A stretch of DNA of 64,000 nt. Source: an uncultured Paracoccaceae bacterium (GTDB lineage Bacteria; Pseudomonadota; Alphaproteobacteria; Rhodobacterales; Rhodobacteraceae). Where the stretch lies: the NCBI GenBank assembly GCA_947493145.1, contig CANLPZ010000002.1, positions 395,364-459,363 of the forward strand, written 5' to 3'. Below are positions 17,276 through 26,214 of this stretch, one piece after another. The notes under the pieces are model-generated. The model saw nothing but the letters and a program-made list of their open reading frames with translations. It was not told the origin of the DNA and did no database searches. Position 1 is the stretch's first letter, and every line of letters begins with the position of its first letter. The position numbers and the translations under genes were made by a program.

Positions 17276-18379
17276 ATGAATGTTCATGCAAAAGATTTAG
17301 ACAAGGCACCAAGCCGGTCTGACGCCGAAGAGGCATTGCACTTGTTGCGTCAATGGGCGGCTGGTGCCACCGATGCTGAAGTCGCAACGCTGGACCCGAT
17401 GGTGTCGCGTCTGTTGCCAGGACAGGAAGTGTCGAATTATCCGGCCTTGGCACGCGCCTATCCCGAAGAATTCGAAGTCGACGAGGCGTACAAAGCGTCG
17501 ATGCCCGACCTCCAAAACGGCCCGTCGTCGTTGATCGTCGGGGCAAAACAGCAAATCCAACATGTTGGGATATCCAACTTTCGCTTGCCGATCCGTTTCC
17601 ACACCCGTGATAGTGATGATTTAACGGTTGAAACCTCTGTCACCGGAACCGTCAGCCTTGAGGCGGAGAAAAAAGGCATCAACATGTCCCGCATTATGCG
17701 GACGTTTTATAAGCACGCAGAAGAGACATTCAGTTTTGACGTGATCGCACGTGCATTGGACGCATATAAAACCGATCTGGAAAGTTTCGATGCACGAATT
17801 CAGATGCGGTTTTCGTTTCCCGTTAAGGTCGACAGCCTGCGATCTGGGTTGTCGGGATACCAATATTACGACATCGCATTGGAATTGGTCGAGGCTGACG
17901 GCGTACGTAAAAAAATCATCCATTTGGATTATGTGTATTCCAGTACTTGCCCGTGTTCTTTGGAACTTGCTGAACACGCCCGTCAATTCCGTGGCCAATT
18001 GGCGACCCCGCATTCACAGCGATCTGTTGCGCGTGTGTCTGTTGTTCTGAATGAAAACGAAAACATCCTTTGGTTCGAGGATCTGATCGACATTTGTCGC
18101 AAGGCGGTGCCGACCGAAACGCAAGTGATGGTGAAACGCGAAGATGAACAAGCTTTCGCCGAACTGAACGCCGCAAATCCGATTTTTGTCGAAGACGCCG
18201 TTCGGTCCTTTACCGAACAATTGAATGCCGACCCCCGAGTTGGGGATTTCCGCGTGATTGCAAGTCACCAAGAAAGCCTGCACAGCCACGACGCGGTCAG
18301 TGTCTTGACCGAAGGCGAAACTTTTGCGTCTGATAGTTTGGACCCAAAGCTGTTCAACACGCTCTTTCACGTGGGGTAA
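17276..18379 (+). CDS. folE2: GTP cyclohydrolase FolE2 (type IB)
   Basis: The 367-residue protein belongs to the FolE2 family, which converts GTP to dihydroneopterin triphosphate without being homologous in sequence to FolE. Features include VGISNFRLPIRFHTRD, TVETSVTGTVSLEAEKKGINMSRI, the metal-ligand region STCPCSLELAEHAR and the C-terminal ASHQESLHSHDAV. FolE2 is often used under zinc limitation because it is less metal-specific. The start chosen has GAGAGGGGG in front and gives the family-like MNVHAKDLDKAPSRSDAEEA. A very strong AAGGAGG at 17198 sits eight bases before an in-frame TTG at 17213, so a 21-residue longer form is possible. folB and folP lie elsewhere in the window. Confidence 0.93.
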   Translation: MNVHAKDLDKAPSRSDAEEALHLLRQWAAGATDAEVATLDPMVSRLLPGQEVSNYPALARAYPEEFEVDEAYKASMPDLQNGPSSLIVGAKQQIQHVGISNFRLPIRFHTRDSDDLTVETSVTGTVSLEAEKKGINMSRIMRTFYKHAEETFSFDVIARALDAYKTDLESFDARIQMRFSFPVKVDSLRSGLSGYQYYDIALELVEADGVRKKIIHLDYVYSSTCPCSLELAEHARQFRGQLATPHSQRSVARVSVVLNENENILWFEDLIDICRKAVPTETQVMVKREDEQAFAELNAANPIFVEDAVRSFTEQLNADPRVGDFRVIASHQESLHSHDAVSVLTEGETFASDSLDPKLFNTLFHVG

Positions 18380-18642
18380 AATCCGCGTTGCGGACAGCCC
18401 AACGCTATTTTGAAAATTGACCGGCTCGACGCTTGTTCCGGCGGTTCGCCTTCGCGCGTGTTGGCAAGCCGCGGTTGCTTCGTCATCTCTACTCACTTGG
18501 ATAGCGTTTCTGTCCCCATTGCCATTCACGTGCAGGGGGAACCTATTCTTTTGTCTATCGCACTATTCAAATGCCCAAAACTCGGCTGCAGCTTTGCGCT
18601 GTAGGGTTTGGGTGAGAGAAAGAAGTGAATGGAGATTGAGAG

Positions 18643-19254
18643 ATGGAAACCCGACGTTTCAAAACCAATACGATACTTTCATTTGTAATATCTGCGGCGG
18701 CGACTGCCGCTTTGGCGGATGATGCTGCGCTGTATGATACCGCAATTCCTGCGGATGCAGCTTTCGTACGTGTGTTGTCTACCGATGGGAATGTCCCGTT
18801 ATCAACGCCTTTTGCGGGACGACAGTTTGTTATCGGCGCTGATCTGGCGGACGCCTATATTCCTGTAAGTGCGGCGCAATTGTCTGGCGTCGCGGCGGGC
18901 AGCTATTTCAGCATTGTTGCGGGGGATAAAGGGACAAAAACGATTGCTGAACCCCCGCGCGAAACGGCGGCGAAAGTTCACCTACTTTTGGTTAACACGG
19001 GGCCGGACGCGGTTCGGCTTGTCGTTCCAGAGCAAAATTTGGAAGTCGTGGCCGCAATTGGCGCTGGCCAAGCAGCGAGCAGAGCCGTGAACCCCATTGA
19101 TGTTACACTCGCCGTTGAGCGCGTTCACGACAGTGCCGTTTTAGGGGTGTTTGAAGTTAGCCTTTCGCGCGGTCAAAATCTGTCTTTTGTGGTGGATCAT
19201 GCCTCCGCACGTTTGATCGAAAACAGGTTCGGTCCCACACGTTCATTCAACTAA
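18643..19254 (+). CDS. AlgF-like polysaccharide O-acetylation protein
   Basis: The 203-residue protein has a signal sequence ending near AALADD. The mature start ALYDTAIPADAAFVRVLSTDGN resembles AlgF, the periplasmic accessory protein of Pseudomonas alginate acetylation, as do the middle strand region and the total size. AlgF is required for O-acetylation but is not itself known to be the catalyst. Twelve bases after the stop comes an AlgI-type MBOAT gene, then two AlgJ/AlgX-type genes, which makes the assignment much stronger than the sequence alone. The 263 bases upstream hold no gene. Confidence 0.83.
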   Translation: METRRFKTNTILSFVISAAATAALADDAALYDTAIPADAAFVRVLSTDGNVPLSTPFAGRQFVIGADLADAYIPVSAAQLSGVAAGSYFSIVAGDKGTKTIAEPPRETAAKVHLLLVNTGPDAVRLVVPEQNLEVVAAIGAGQAASRAVNPIDVTLAVERVHDSAVLGVFEVSLSRGQNLSFVVDHASARLIENRFGPTRSFN

Positions 19255-19265
19255 GGCATGATCCG

Positions 19266-20681
19266 ATGGTATTTTCGACACCCATTTTCTTGTTCGGGTT
19301 TTTGCCGCTATTTTTGGGCAGCTATTATTTAACCCCGAACCGCCATCGCACATTGGTGCTGTTGATCGCCAGTTGTGTTTTCTATGGATGGTGGAAAGTC
19401 AGCTACTTATTGTTGGTCCTCGCAATTGCAACGCTGAGCTTCGTTGCAGGTCGGATTGCGACCTCAACCAGTTCGTCCCAAATCAAACGCTGGACTGTGC
19501 GGGCCGGTGTGGTCGCGAACCTTGGGATTTTAGGATGGTTTAAATACGCCTATTTTATTGCGGGGTCGTTCAATGACGCTTTGTCTCGTTTGGGCGCAAG
19601 CACGTCTGGCGGGATAACTTTGCCCGAAATTGTGTTGCCAATCGGGCTATCGTTTTTGGTCTTTCAATCGATCAGTTACATTTTAGATGTGTCACGTGGT
19701 GATGCACCACCAGCGGCAAAACTTGTCGATTTCCTTGCGTTTTCTTCGTTGTTTCCACAACTCATCGCAGGGCCGATTTTACGGTACAAAGATCTGGCGC
19801 ATCAATTCCAGCACCGAACACACACACTTTCGCAGTTTACGGTCGGTGTGCAGCGGTTTGTCATTGGTTTGGCGATGAAGGTTGTAGTTGCCGATAGTGT
19901 TGCGCCCTTGGCAGATCGATTGTTTGCACTGACGTACCCGACGATGGTCGAAGCGTGGCTTGGGGCGCTTGCCTATTCGATCCAGTTATTTTTCGACTTT
20001 GCTGGATATTCTGCAATGGCGATCGGTTTGGGGCTTATGTTGGGGTTCCGATTTATCGAAAACTTTAATGCCCCCTATATCAGCCAATCAATTACAGAAT
20101 TTTGGCGCCGTTGGCATATTAGTTTGTCAACATGGCTGCGCGATTACCTTTATGTGCCTTTGGGCGGAAATCGTCAGGGGGCTGTAAAAACCTATCGAAA
20201 CCTTGTGTTGACGATGGTGTTAGGCGGGCTGTGGCATGGTGCGAATTGGACGTTTTTGATTTGGGGCGTCTGGCACGGTGGTTGGATGGCGATCGAACGC
20301 GCGCTGGGTGCGAAACATCGCGCGTCTGTTTGGCCCGTCGCGATTGCGTGGCCTTTGACAATGGTTCTGGTCATGTTGGGCTGGGTAATGTTCCGTGCGG
20401 AATCTGTCAGCCATGCATTCGCAGTTTACATCGGAATGTCCGGCATGAACGGGTTTGCCCTAACGGCTGAAACAGCGTTGCTGACACGCCCGTCAGAACT
20501 GATCTTTTTGATGCTAGGGGTCGCAATTGCCTTGCACCCGATCTGGTCATCGCGGTTTTCCAACATTCGTTTGACGGTTTGGACCGGTGTACCGGGATTA
20601 AAATCGTTGGCTCTGTTTTCGCTATGTGCCGTGATTATTCAGGCCCGCGGCGAAGCCCCGTTTTTGTATTTTCAGTTTTAA
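19266..20681 (+). CDS. AlgI-like membrane-bound O-acyltransferase (MBOAT)
   Basis: The 471-residue protein has about eleven membrane helices and the MBOAT/AlgI signatures: VFSTPIFLFGFLPLFLGSYY at the N-terminus, LPIGLSFLVFQSISYILDVSRG, FPQLIAGPILRY, QSITEFWRRWHISLSTWLRDYLY (split across the line of the active-site loop) and GGLWHGANWTFLIWG containing the catalytic His. AlgI-type proteins take acetyl groups from a cytoplasmic donor across the inner membrane to periplasmic transferases that modify an exported polysaccharide. It stands between the AlgF-like gene and the AlgJ-like gene in one tight operon. Confidence 0.93.
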   Translation: MVFSTPIFLFGFLPLFLGSYYLTPNRHRTLVLLIASCVFYGWWKVSYLLLVLAIATLSFVAGRIATSTSSSQIKRWTVRAGVVANLGILGWFKYAYFIAGSFNDALSRLGASTSGGITLPEIVLPIGLSFLVFQSISYILDVSRGDAPPAAKLVDFLAFSSLFPQLIAGPILRYKDLAHQFQHRTHTLSQFTVGVQRFVIGLAMKVVVADSVAPLADRLFALTYPTMVEAWLGALAYSIQLFFDFAGYSAMAIGLGLMLGFRFIENFNAPYISQSITEFWRRWHISLSTWLRDYLYVPLGGNRQGAVKTYRNLVLTMVLGGLWHGANWTFLIWGVWHGGWMAIERALGAKHRASVWPVAIAWPLTMVLVMLGWVMFRAESVSHAFAVYIGMSGMNGFALTAETALLTRPSELIFLMLGVAIALHPIWSSRFSNIRLTVWTGVPGLKSLALFSLCAVIIQARGEAPFLYFQF

Positions 20682-20692
20682 AGGAGGCTCAA

Positions 20693-21736
20693 ATGACTCT
20701 GCCCTTTTTCCGTTTCACACCGTCACTTCGATCGCAGAGCTTCGCTGCGTGTTTTGTTGGGCTCACCGCATTGCCAGGGGCATGGATTTTCGCCACGGCA
20801 CCTGTGTCAGGTCTTGGTACAGATGTGTTTGCTGGAACAGTCCAACGCCATTACGAAACGCGTTTCGAGGATCGGTTCCCGCTGCGTGACGTAATTCGAC
20901 AAACTTGGAACGCTGTAAAATACAGCGCGTTTGGCGAACTCGCGGAAGGTGCGATCGCTGGAATAGATGGCGTATTCTTTACAGCCGAAGAGTTCACGAC
21001 GCCTCCAGAACATCCCGACTTTGTTGGCGTTTTAAGAGATGTACACGACCAAATCGCAAAGACGGGTGCCGAATTGGTGCCAATCATTGTGCCAGATAAA
21101 GCGCGGATGATGTCGGGTAATTTGCCACGTGCACGATCGTCGCATTTCGAAAAGCGCTATGATCAGTTGCAAAGTGACATCGCCCGCGCGGGGCTTCGCA
21201 CAGTTGATTTACGACCTGTTCTTGCAACAGCAGGGTCATATATGGCGACCGACACCCACTGGAGCCCAGAAGGGGCGCAGGCCGTGGCACAAGCTGTCGC
21301 ACAGCTTCTGGGGGATGATCTGAAAACGGAGGCGACGTTTGCGACCACTCAGGTTGGTACGCGAGAATTCAAAGGCGACTTGTTGGCCTTTGCCGACACC
21401 GGAATTTGGCGCCAATGGGTCGGACCAAATTTTGAAGCAATTTCAACATATGAAACCGATGAACAGGCTGCGGGTTTGGTTGGCTTGTTTGATGACGTGA
21501 CAACGCCTGTTGCCCTTGTCGGGACGAGCTTTTCCGCGCGAACGGATTTTCATTTCAACGGCTTCCTTAAATCGGAACTTCGGTCGGATGTCTTGTCGTT
21601 CGCTAAAGAAGGACAAGGACCTTTCCCCCCGATGCAACAGTTTTTGGAAAGCGGGACATTCGCAGAAGCGGACCCACAGTTCGTCATTTGGGAAATCCCA
21701 GAACGTTATCTTGATACATGGAGCTATGACCAATGA
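20693..21736 (+). CDS. AlgJ-like periplasmic O-acetyltransferase (SGNH-like)
   Basis: The 347-residue protein begins with a membrane anchor or signal (residues ~15-40). The mature part has the AlgJ/AlgX hydrolase-like pattern: YETRFEDRFPLRD, GIDGVFFTAEEF, VPIIVPDKARM, a D-x-H pair in TDTHWSPEGA, and a late Ser in the GTSFSAR motif. The Asp/His in DTHW and this Ser form the acetyl-transfer triad in the family. AAGGAGG six bases before this ATG decides the start. Its TGA overlaps the next ATG by four bases, so the two putative acetyltransferases are translationally coupled. Confidence 0.9.
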   Translation: MTLPFFRFTPSLRSQSFAACFVGLTALPGAWIFATAPVSGLGTDVFAGTVQRHYETRFEDRFPLRDVIRQTWNAVKYSAFGELAEGAIAGIDGVFFTAEEFTTPPEHPDFVGVLRDVHDQIAKTGAELVPIIVPDKARMMSGNLPRARSSHFEKRYDQLQSDIARAGLRTVDLRPVLATAGSYMATDTHWSPEGAQAVAQAVAQLLGDDLKTEATFATTQVGTREFKGDLLAFADTGIWRQWVGPNFEAISTYETDEQAAGLVGLFDDVTTPVALVGTSFSARTDFHFNGFLKSELRSDVLSFAKEGQGPFPPMQQFLESGTFAEADPQFVIWEIPERYLDTWSYDQ

Positions 21737-23052
21737 AACGCTTGAACACAATTTTTGCAGCTTTTTTTCTTGCAACAACCGGTGTTGATGCCGCGCCGCT
21801 TTGCTCTGAATTTCTAAGCGCCGAAACCATGCCCAAAAAATACAAAAAACTGGGGCCCGTTTTGTCTGGTGGGATCAATGATTGGATCATCACCAACGAT
21901 CAGATGGACGTCGATTATGCGCCATCTCAAGAAGCGGCGCAGCTTTTGGCAGCGGTTGTTGATGAATTCGAAAGGCGTGGGACGAGGCTTGCCATTATAG
22001 TCCCGCCACCGCGCCCATTGATCGCGGGTCAGAAAACTCTGGAGGCGCTCGAAGGGCGGTTGGATAACTTCGACGTTGAAACTGTTTCAACATCGTTTTA
22101 CCAAATGGTTGGCGCCGCACAGGAAGCCGGAGCCATTGTGCCAAATCTTTTGGACCTCGCGACCAGCGATGATGCGTTGCGCGATATCTATTATTACAAA
22201 CATGATACGCATTGGACGCCTCAAGGCGCGGCCACAAGTGCGGTTGCCTTGGCAGAAGCTGTTTTGGCGTCGGATATTCCGACTTTTAAAAACGTTGAAT
22301 TGACCCGTCCACAATCAGGGGGCAACGAGGTTTTTTCTGAACGTGGTTCGTTGGCCGATATGGCAAAGGCGGTTTGCGGGGTGGAAATTGTTCCAGTGGA
22401 ACAGGCAATCCCGTCTTTTGAGACAGCGAACTTAGGTCTGTTGGACGACGTGTCTTTGCGTCCGAACATTGTTTTGGCCGGATCAAGCTTTAGCAACAGA
22501 TATAAGAAAGATGCCTATCGCGTCGCCGATGCCATTGCTGGCGCGTTGAATGCGAATATCGCGAACCATTCTGTTTCTGGTGGTGGTGCAATTGGCGCGA
22601 TCGAAGGCGTGGTAAATGCGGGTCTGCTCGATGCGCAAAATCCGGTGGATTTGATGGTGTGGGAAATACCATATACCCAAGGGCTGAAAAGTATTGGCAT
22701 GTATCGGCAATTGCTGGGTGCTTTGCAATTTAAACTGGGCGAAACGGCGGCACGCTCTGTGAAACTTGATGCGACCGGCGAAACAAAAATCATGCTTGAT
22801 GGTCTCACACCAAAGCGCATGGCGTTCTATTTACCGGACACCAAACTTGAACGGATCAAAGTGGATTTGCGATTTGCAGATGGGAGCAAGCAAACACTCA
22901 GGCTTGTTCGAAAAAAACATGTTCCGGTTGCCCTGCAATCCGATTGGTGGGCCGTGAGTTTAGCAGGTCTTGATGAAAGAAAATTGGTGTCCATTACAGC
23001 GCGATATGGGGCTGGCAAAGCAGGCTCGATGTCAAAAATTCATCTATATTAA
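21733..23052 (+). CDS. AlgX-like polysaccharide acetyltransferase
   Basis: This 439-residue secreted protein (signal peptide of about 20 residues ending near VDAAP) pairs an SGNH-like domain with a C-terminal beta-rich region (about residues 340-439), the layout of AlgX. Catalytic landmarks are KHDTHWTPQGA (Asp and His) and LAGSSFSNRYK (Ser), and LAIIVPPPRPLIAG is the typical first strand. AlgX binds alginate through its C-terminal carbohydrate-binding module and adds acetyl groups; here the C-terminal part could bind another polymer. It is the last gene of the four-gene cassette and starts inside the stop of the AlgJ-like gene. Confidence 0.87.
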   Translation: MKRLNTIFAAFFLATTGVDAAPLCSEFLSAETMPKKYKKLGPVLSGGINDWIITNDQMDVDYAPSQEAAQLLAAVVDEFERRGTRLAIIVPPPRPLIAGQKTLEALEGRLDNFDVETVSTSFYQMVGAAQEAGAIVPNLLDLATSDDALRDIYYYKHDTHWTPQGAATSAVALAEAVLASDIPTFKNVELTRPQSGGNEVFSERGSLADMAKAVCGVEIVPVEQAIPSFETANLGLLDDVSLRPNIVLAGSSFSNRYKKDAYRVADAIAGALNANIANHSVSGGGAIGAIEGVVNAGLLDAQNPVDLMVWEIPYTQGLKSIGMYRQLLGALQFKLGETAARSVKLDATGETKIMLDGLTPKRMAFYLPDTKLERIKVDLRFADGSKQTLRLVRKKHVPVALQSDWWAVSLAGLDERKLVSITARYGAGKAGSMSKIHLY

Positions 23053-23156
23053 TGCGCGTAAAAGGTTGAAACCAGAGGCGGATCTGTTGTGTCGATTTCA
23101 ATACGCGACGTCGACACGACCTTGACACCCGCGACGCCACGGGCCAACCCTGCCTT

Positions 23157-24602
23157 ATGTTTGACTTTCGACCTATTGGATATGTGATTGGTCTGCTGGT
23201 GGCGACGTTGGGGGGCTTTATGGTTCTTCCGATGTTGTTGGAGCTGACGTATGGCCAAGGCCAGTGGGAAGTCTTTGCCGAAAGCGCAATCATTAGCGTC
23301 CTGTGTGGTGGGATGTTGGCATTAGCCTGTTCCAATGGAGTCGGACAGGGAATGAATATTCGTCAAACCTTTTTGCTAACGACAGCTGTGTGGATCGCAT
23401 TGCCGTTGTTCGGGGCGTTGCCGTTTATCATTGGTGAAACAGAGGCCAGTTTTACCGACGCATTTTTCGAAGCCGTTTCAGGATTAACAACCACAGGATC
23501 AACTGTCTTTTCAGGGCTCGAGCAAATGTCACGCGGGTTGTTATTGTGGCGTGGTATTTTGCAATGGCTCGGTGGGATTGGTATCATTGTTGTCGCGATG
23601 GTGTTTTTGCCCGAACTGCGGGTCGGGGGGATGCAGATCTTTAAATCCGAAGGCTTTGACACCTTCGGTAAAATCCTTCCACGGGCGACCGAAATCGCGA
23701 GCCGAATTTTTGTGATCTATTTTTCGATTACCGCCCTTGCAGGTTTTTTCTATCTTGCTGCTGGCCTGAATACATTTGACAGTATTGTCCATGCGATGAC
23801 GACGGTCGCAACGGGCGGGTTGGCCAACTATGACGCGTCTTTTGCCGCCCTGCCACCGGCTGCGGATTTTGTGGCGATTGTGTTTATGCTGCTCGCAGCC
23901 TTGCCGTTCGTGCGCTATGTCCAGATCGTATCAGGATCACCAAACGCGATATTCCAAGACAGCCAAGTCCGTGGGTTTTTATTTACGCTCGTGACGCTTG
24001 CCGCGATCATGGTCATCTATTTGTGGATCGACAACGGCGTGACCTTTGACGCCTTTCGTCGCGCGTTATTCAATGTGACGTCCATCATGACGGGGACAGG
24101 ATACGCAAACGATGACTATATGACGTGGGGGCCTTTTGCCGTGACGATGTTCTTTTTCATCGGGTTGATCGGCGGATGTGCGGGGTCGACAACCTGTTCG
24201 ATTAAGATTTTTAGATACCAGTTGCTGTTTGCCTCAGTGCGCGCGCAGGTTCGCAAAATTCACAGTCCACATGGTGTGTTTACCCCACGTTATGACGGCC
24301 GCACGGTCAGCGATGATGTGCTGTCGTCTGTGATGTCATTTTTCGTGTTCTTTGTGGTCACGTTGGGCGTTGTTGCCGTTGCGTTGGGCATGGCTGGTTT
24401 GGATTTCATTACCTCTGTTTCTGGGGCTGCCGCATCGTTGGCAAACATTGGGCCGGGATTAGGGTCAGAAATCGGTCCTGCGGGGAATTATGCGGGGCTC
24501 AACGATACAGCGAAATGGATTTTGGTCGTCAGTATGTTGTTGGGCCGTTTGGAATTGTTGGCTGTGTTCGTGTTGTTCACGTCAAGATTTTGGAGAGCAT
24601 AA
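23157..24602 (+). CDS. TrkH-family potassium uptake channel subunit
   Basis: The 481-residue membrane protein has the four pore-loop repeats of TrkH/KtrB: AVSGLTTTGSTVFSG, AMTTVATGGLANYD, VTSIMTGTGYANDD and AAASLANIGPGLG. The conserved Gly of each loop lines the K+ selectivity filter, and the length is usual for TrkH. Such subunits need a cytosolic regulatory partner (TrkA), which is not in the neighbourhood. A ThDP-enzyme gene starts three bases after its stop, so the two share a transcript, although no functional link is evident. The 104 bases upstream contain no gene. Confidence 0.93.
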   Translation: MFDFRPIGYVIGLLVATLGGFMVLPMLLELTYGQGQWEVFAESAIISVLCGGMLALACSNGVGQGMNIRQTFLLTTAVWIALPLFGALPFIIGETEASFTDAFFEAVSGLTTTGSTVFSGLEQMSRGLLLWRGILQWLGGIGIIVVAMVFLPELRVGGMQIFKSEGFDTFGKILPRATEIASRIFVIYFSITALAGFFYLAAGLNTFDSIVHAMTTVATGGLANYDASFAALPPAADFVAIVFMLLAALPFVRYVQIVSGSPNAIFQDSQVRGFLFTLVTLAAIMVIYLWIDNGVTFDAFRRALFNVTSIMTGTGYANDDYMTWGPFAVTMFFFIGLIGGCAGSTTCSIKIFRYQLLFASVRAQVRKIHSPHGVFTPRYDGRTVSDDVLSSVMSFFVFFVVTLGVVAVALGMAGLDFITSVSGAAASLANIGPGLGSEIGPAGNYAGLNDTAKWILVVSMLLGRLELLAVFVLFTSRFWRA

Positions 24603-24605
24603 AGA

Positions 24606-26198
24606 ATGAAAAAACCTTTGGGGGCGCAGATCTCTTATATGCTGAAAGATCGCGGCGTGGATGTGATTTTTGGCATCCCAGGTGTGCACAACCAAGAACT
24701 GTACCGCGGGATCGAGGAAGCAGGGATCACCCATGTTCTTGCGCGCCATGAACAAGGCGCAGGGTTCATGGCCGATGGATATGCGCGTGCCAGTGGGAAA
24801 TTTGGTGTCGCCTATGTGATTACCGGTCCCGGTTTGTGCAACACGATGACAGCCTTGGGGCAGGCGTATTCTGACAGCGTTCCAGTTTTGGCAATCTCAA
24901 GCTGTTTGGATGAAACAGTGTCCAAACACGGTCAACTGCACCAAATGCTGGACCAAGAAATGGCCGCAGATACCGTGTGCGATTGGTCGTATACTGCAAG
25001 ATCGGCCCAAACGGCTTACCAATTGGTTGATCGTGCGGTGACGGAATTCGAAACCTCCCGACCGCGCCCGAAACATATTCAGGTTCCGATCAAACAATTG
25101 GAGTCCTTTGCCGGACCCGCGCCAGCGCCGAACCATGCACCGAAAACAAGATTCGACGTCGTCCCCGACGAATTAGAAAACATTGCGCGATTGCTTAAAT
25201 CCGCTCAAAAGCCATTGTTCGTTTTTGGCGGAGGTGTGCGCGCAGATCAATCTATGATCGTCCGCTTGCTGGAACAAAGTGGCGCAGCAAGCTTTACCAC
25301 CTATGCCGGTCGTGGCGTTGTTCCGTCATCACACCCACAGGTTTTTGGCGCGTGGTTGGCGCGTGCAACAAGTGCCGACGTATTCGCCCAAGCAGATCTG
25401 GTGATCGCCGTTGGTACAGAGCTATCTGAGGTGGATTTGTGGCGCGATACCTTAGGGCATTCCTGTCCAATGGTTCGCGTTGATATTGATCCCGAAATGT
25501 TGGCGGATGGAATGCGTGCAGAACATCGAATTTTGTGCGATGCAGAACAGTTTTTAACTGCTTTGTCGAAGGTCACAGAACCGTGGCATGAACGGTTTGA
25601 ATGGGGCACAGACACAATCAAACGCGCGCAAGAACGCTGGCGGTTCGAAACCAATGCAGAACGGCCAAATATCGTGCCAGTCTGTGACGCGCTTTCAGAG
25701 GTTCTACTGGCCGATGCGATGGTGTTTTCTGACATGACGCAATTTGCCTATGTGGCAAAGGAAGTCATGCCGATGGAAAAGGCGCATCATTGGCATCACC
25801 CCTATGGGTTTGGAACGCTCGGGTATGCTTTGCCCGCCGCGATTGGTGGCGCGATGGCGCGTCGCGATAAACCAACCATCGCTATCGCTGGGGACTACGG
25901 TTTTCAATATACGGTGCAGGAATTGGGTGCAGCAGTTGAATTGGGCCTGTCGCTGCCGATCATCATTTGGGACAACGGCAAGCTGAAAGAAATCGAAGAA
26001 AGCATGCAACGTGCGCAAATTGCACCGAATTCAGTTGTCGCGCTTAATCCCGACTTTTGCAAACTGGCGGACGCTTACGGCGCACATGCTTGCGCACCTA
26101 ATTCGTTGTCTTCCATGCAAGACGCGGTCAAAAATGCGTTCAAGGCGGATAAGCCGACGGTGATTTACCTGACGCCTGAGATTGCTGACCACGCCTAA
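24606..26198 (+). CDS. thiamine diphosphate-dependent enzyme, acetolactate synthase-like (possible AruI type)
   Basis: The 530-residue protein has the three-domain layout of the acetolactate synthase/decarboxylase superfamily. The pyrimidine-binding domain carries the catalytic Glu in ARHEQGAGFMADGYAR. A Rossmann-like middle domain contains PLFVFGGGVRA. The pyrophosphate domain has the GDYGFQYTVQELGAA...IIWDNGK motif. It resembles 5-guanidino-2-oxopentanoate decarboxylases (AruI), but anabolic acetolactate synthase is unlikely because no regulatory subunit is adjacent and the usual FAD signatures are not obvious. I cannot fix the substrate. It follows trkH by three bases and converges with the pseudoprotease gene. 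Confidence 0.82.
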   Translation: MKKPLGAQISYMLKDRGVDVIFGIPGVHNQELYRGIEEAGITHVLARHEQGAGFMADGYARASGKFGVAYVITGPGLCNTMTALGQAYSDSVPVLAISSCLDETVSKHGQLHQMLDQEMAADTVCDWSYTARSAQTAYQLVDRAVTEFETSRPRPKHIQVPIKQLESFAGPAPAPNHAPKTRFDVVPDELENIARLLKSAQKPLFVFGGGVRADQSMIVRLLEQSGAASFTTYAGRGVVPSSHPQVFGAWLARATSADVFAQADLVIAVGTELSEVDLWRDTLGHSCPMVRVDIDPEMLADGMRAEHRILCDAEQFLTALSKVTEPWHERFEWGTDTIKRAQERWRFETNAERPNIVPVCDALSEVLLADAMVFSDMTQFAYVAKEVMPMEKAHHWHHPYGFGTLGYALPAAIGGAMARRDKPTIAIAGDYGFQYTVQELGAAVELGLSLPIIIWDNGKLKEIEESMQRAQIAPNSVVALNPDFCKLADAYGAHACAPNSLSSMQDAVKNAFKADKPTVIYLTPEIADHA

Positions 26199-26204
26199 GC
26201 GTGG
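26189..26204. terminator. possible hairpin between convergent genes
   Basis: CCACGC and GCGTGG form a 6-bp GC stem with loop CTAA spanning the stop of the ThDP-enzyme gene. There is no U-tract, so it is a weak candidate for ending either convergent transcript. Confidence 0.3.
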
Positions 26205-26214
26205 CCACGACAAT

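Noticed and set aside
18410..18604. 64-residue open frame in the gap before the AlgF-like gene
   Set aside because: No ribosome site, no protein-like pattern, and composition of non-coding DNA.
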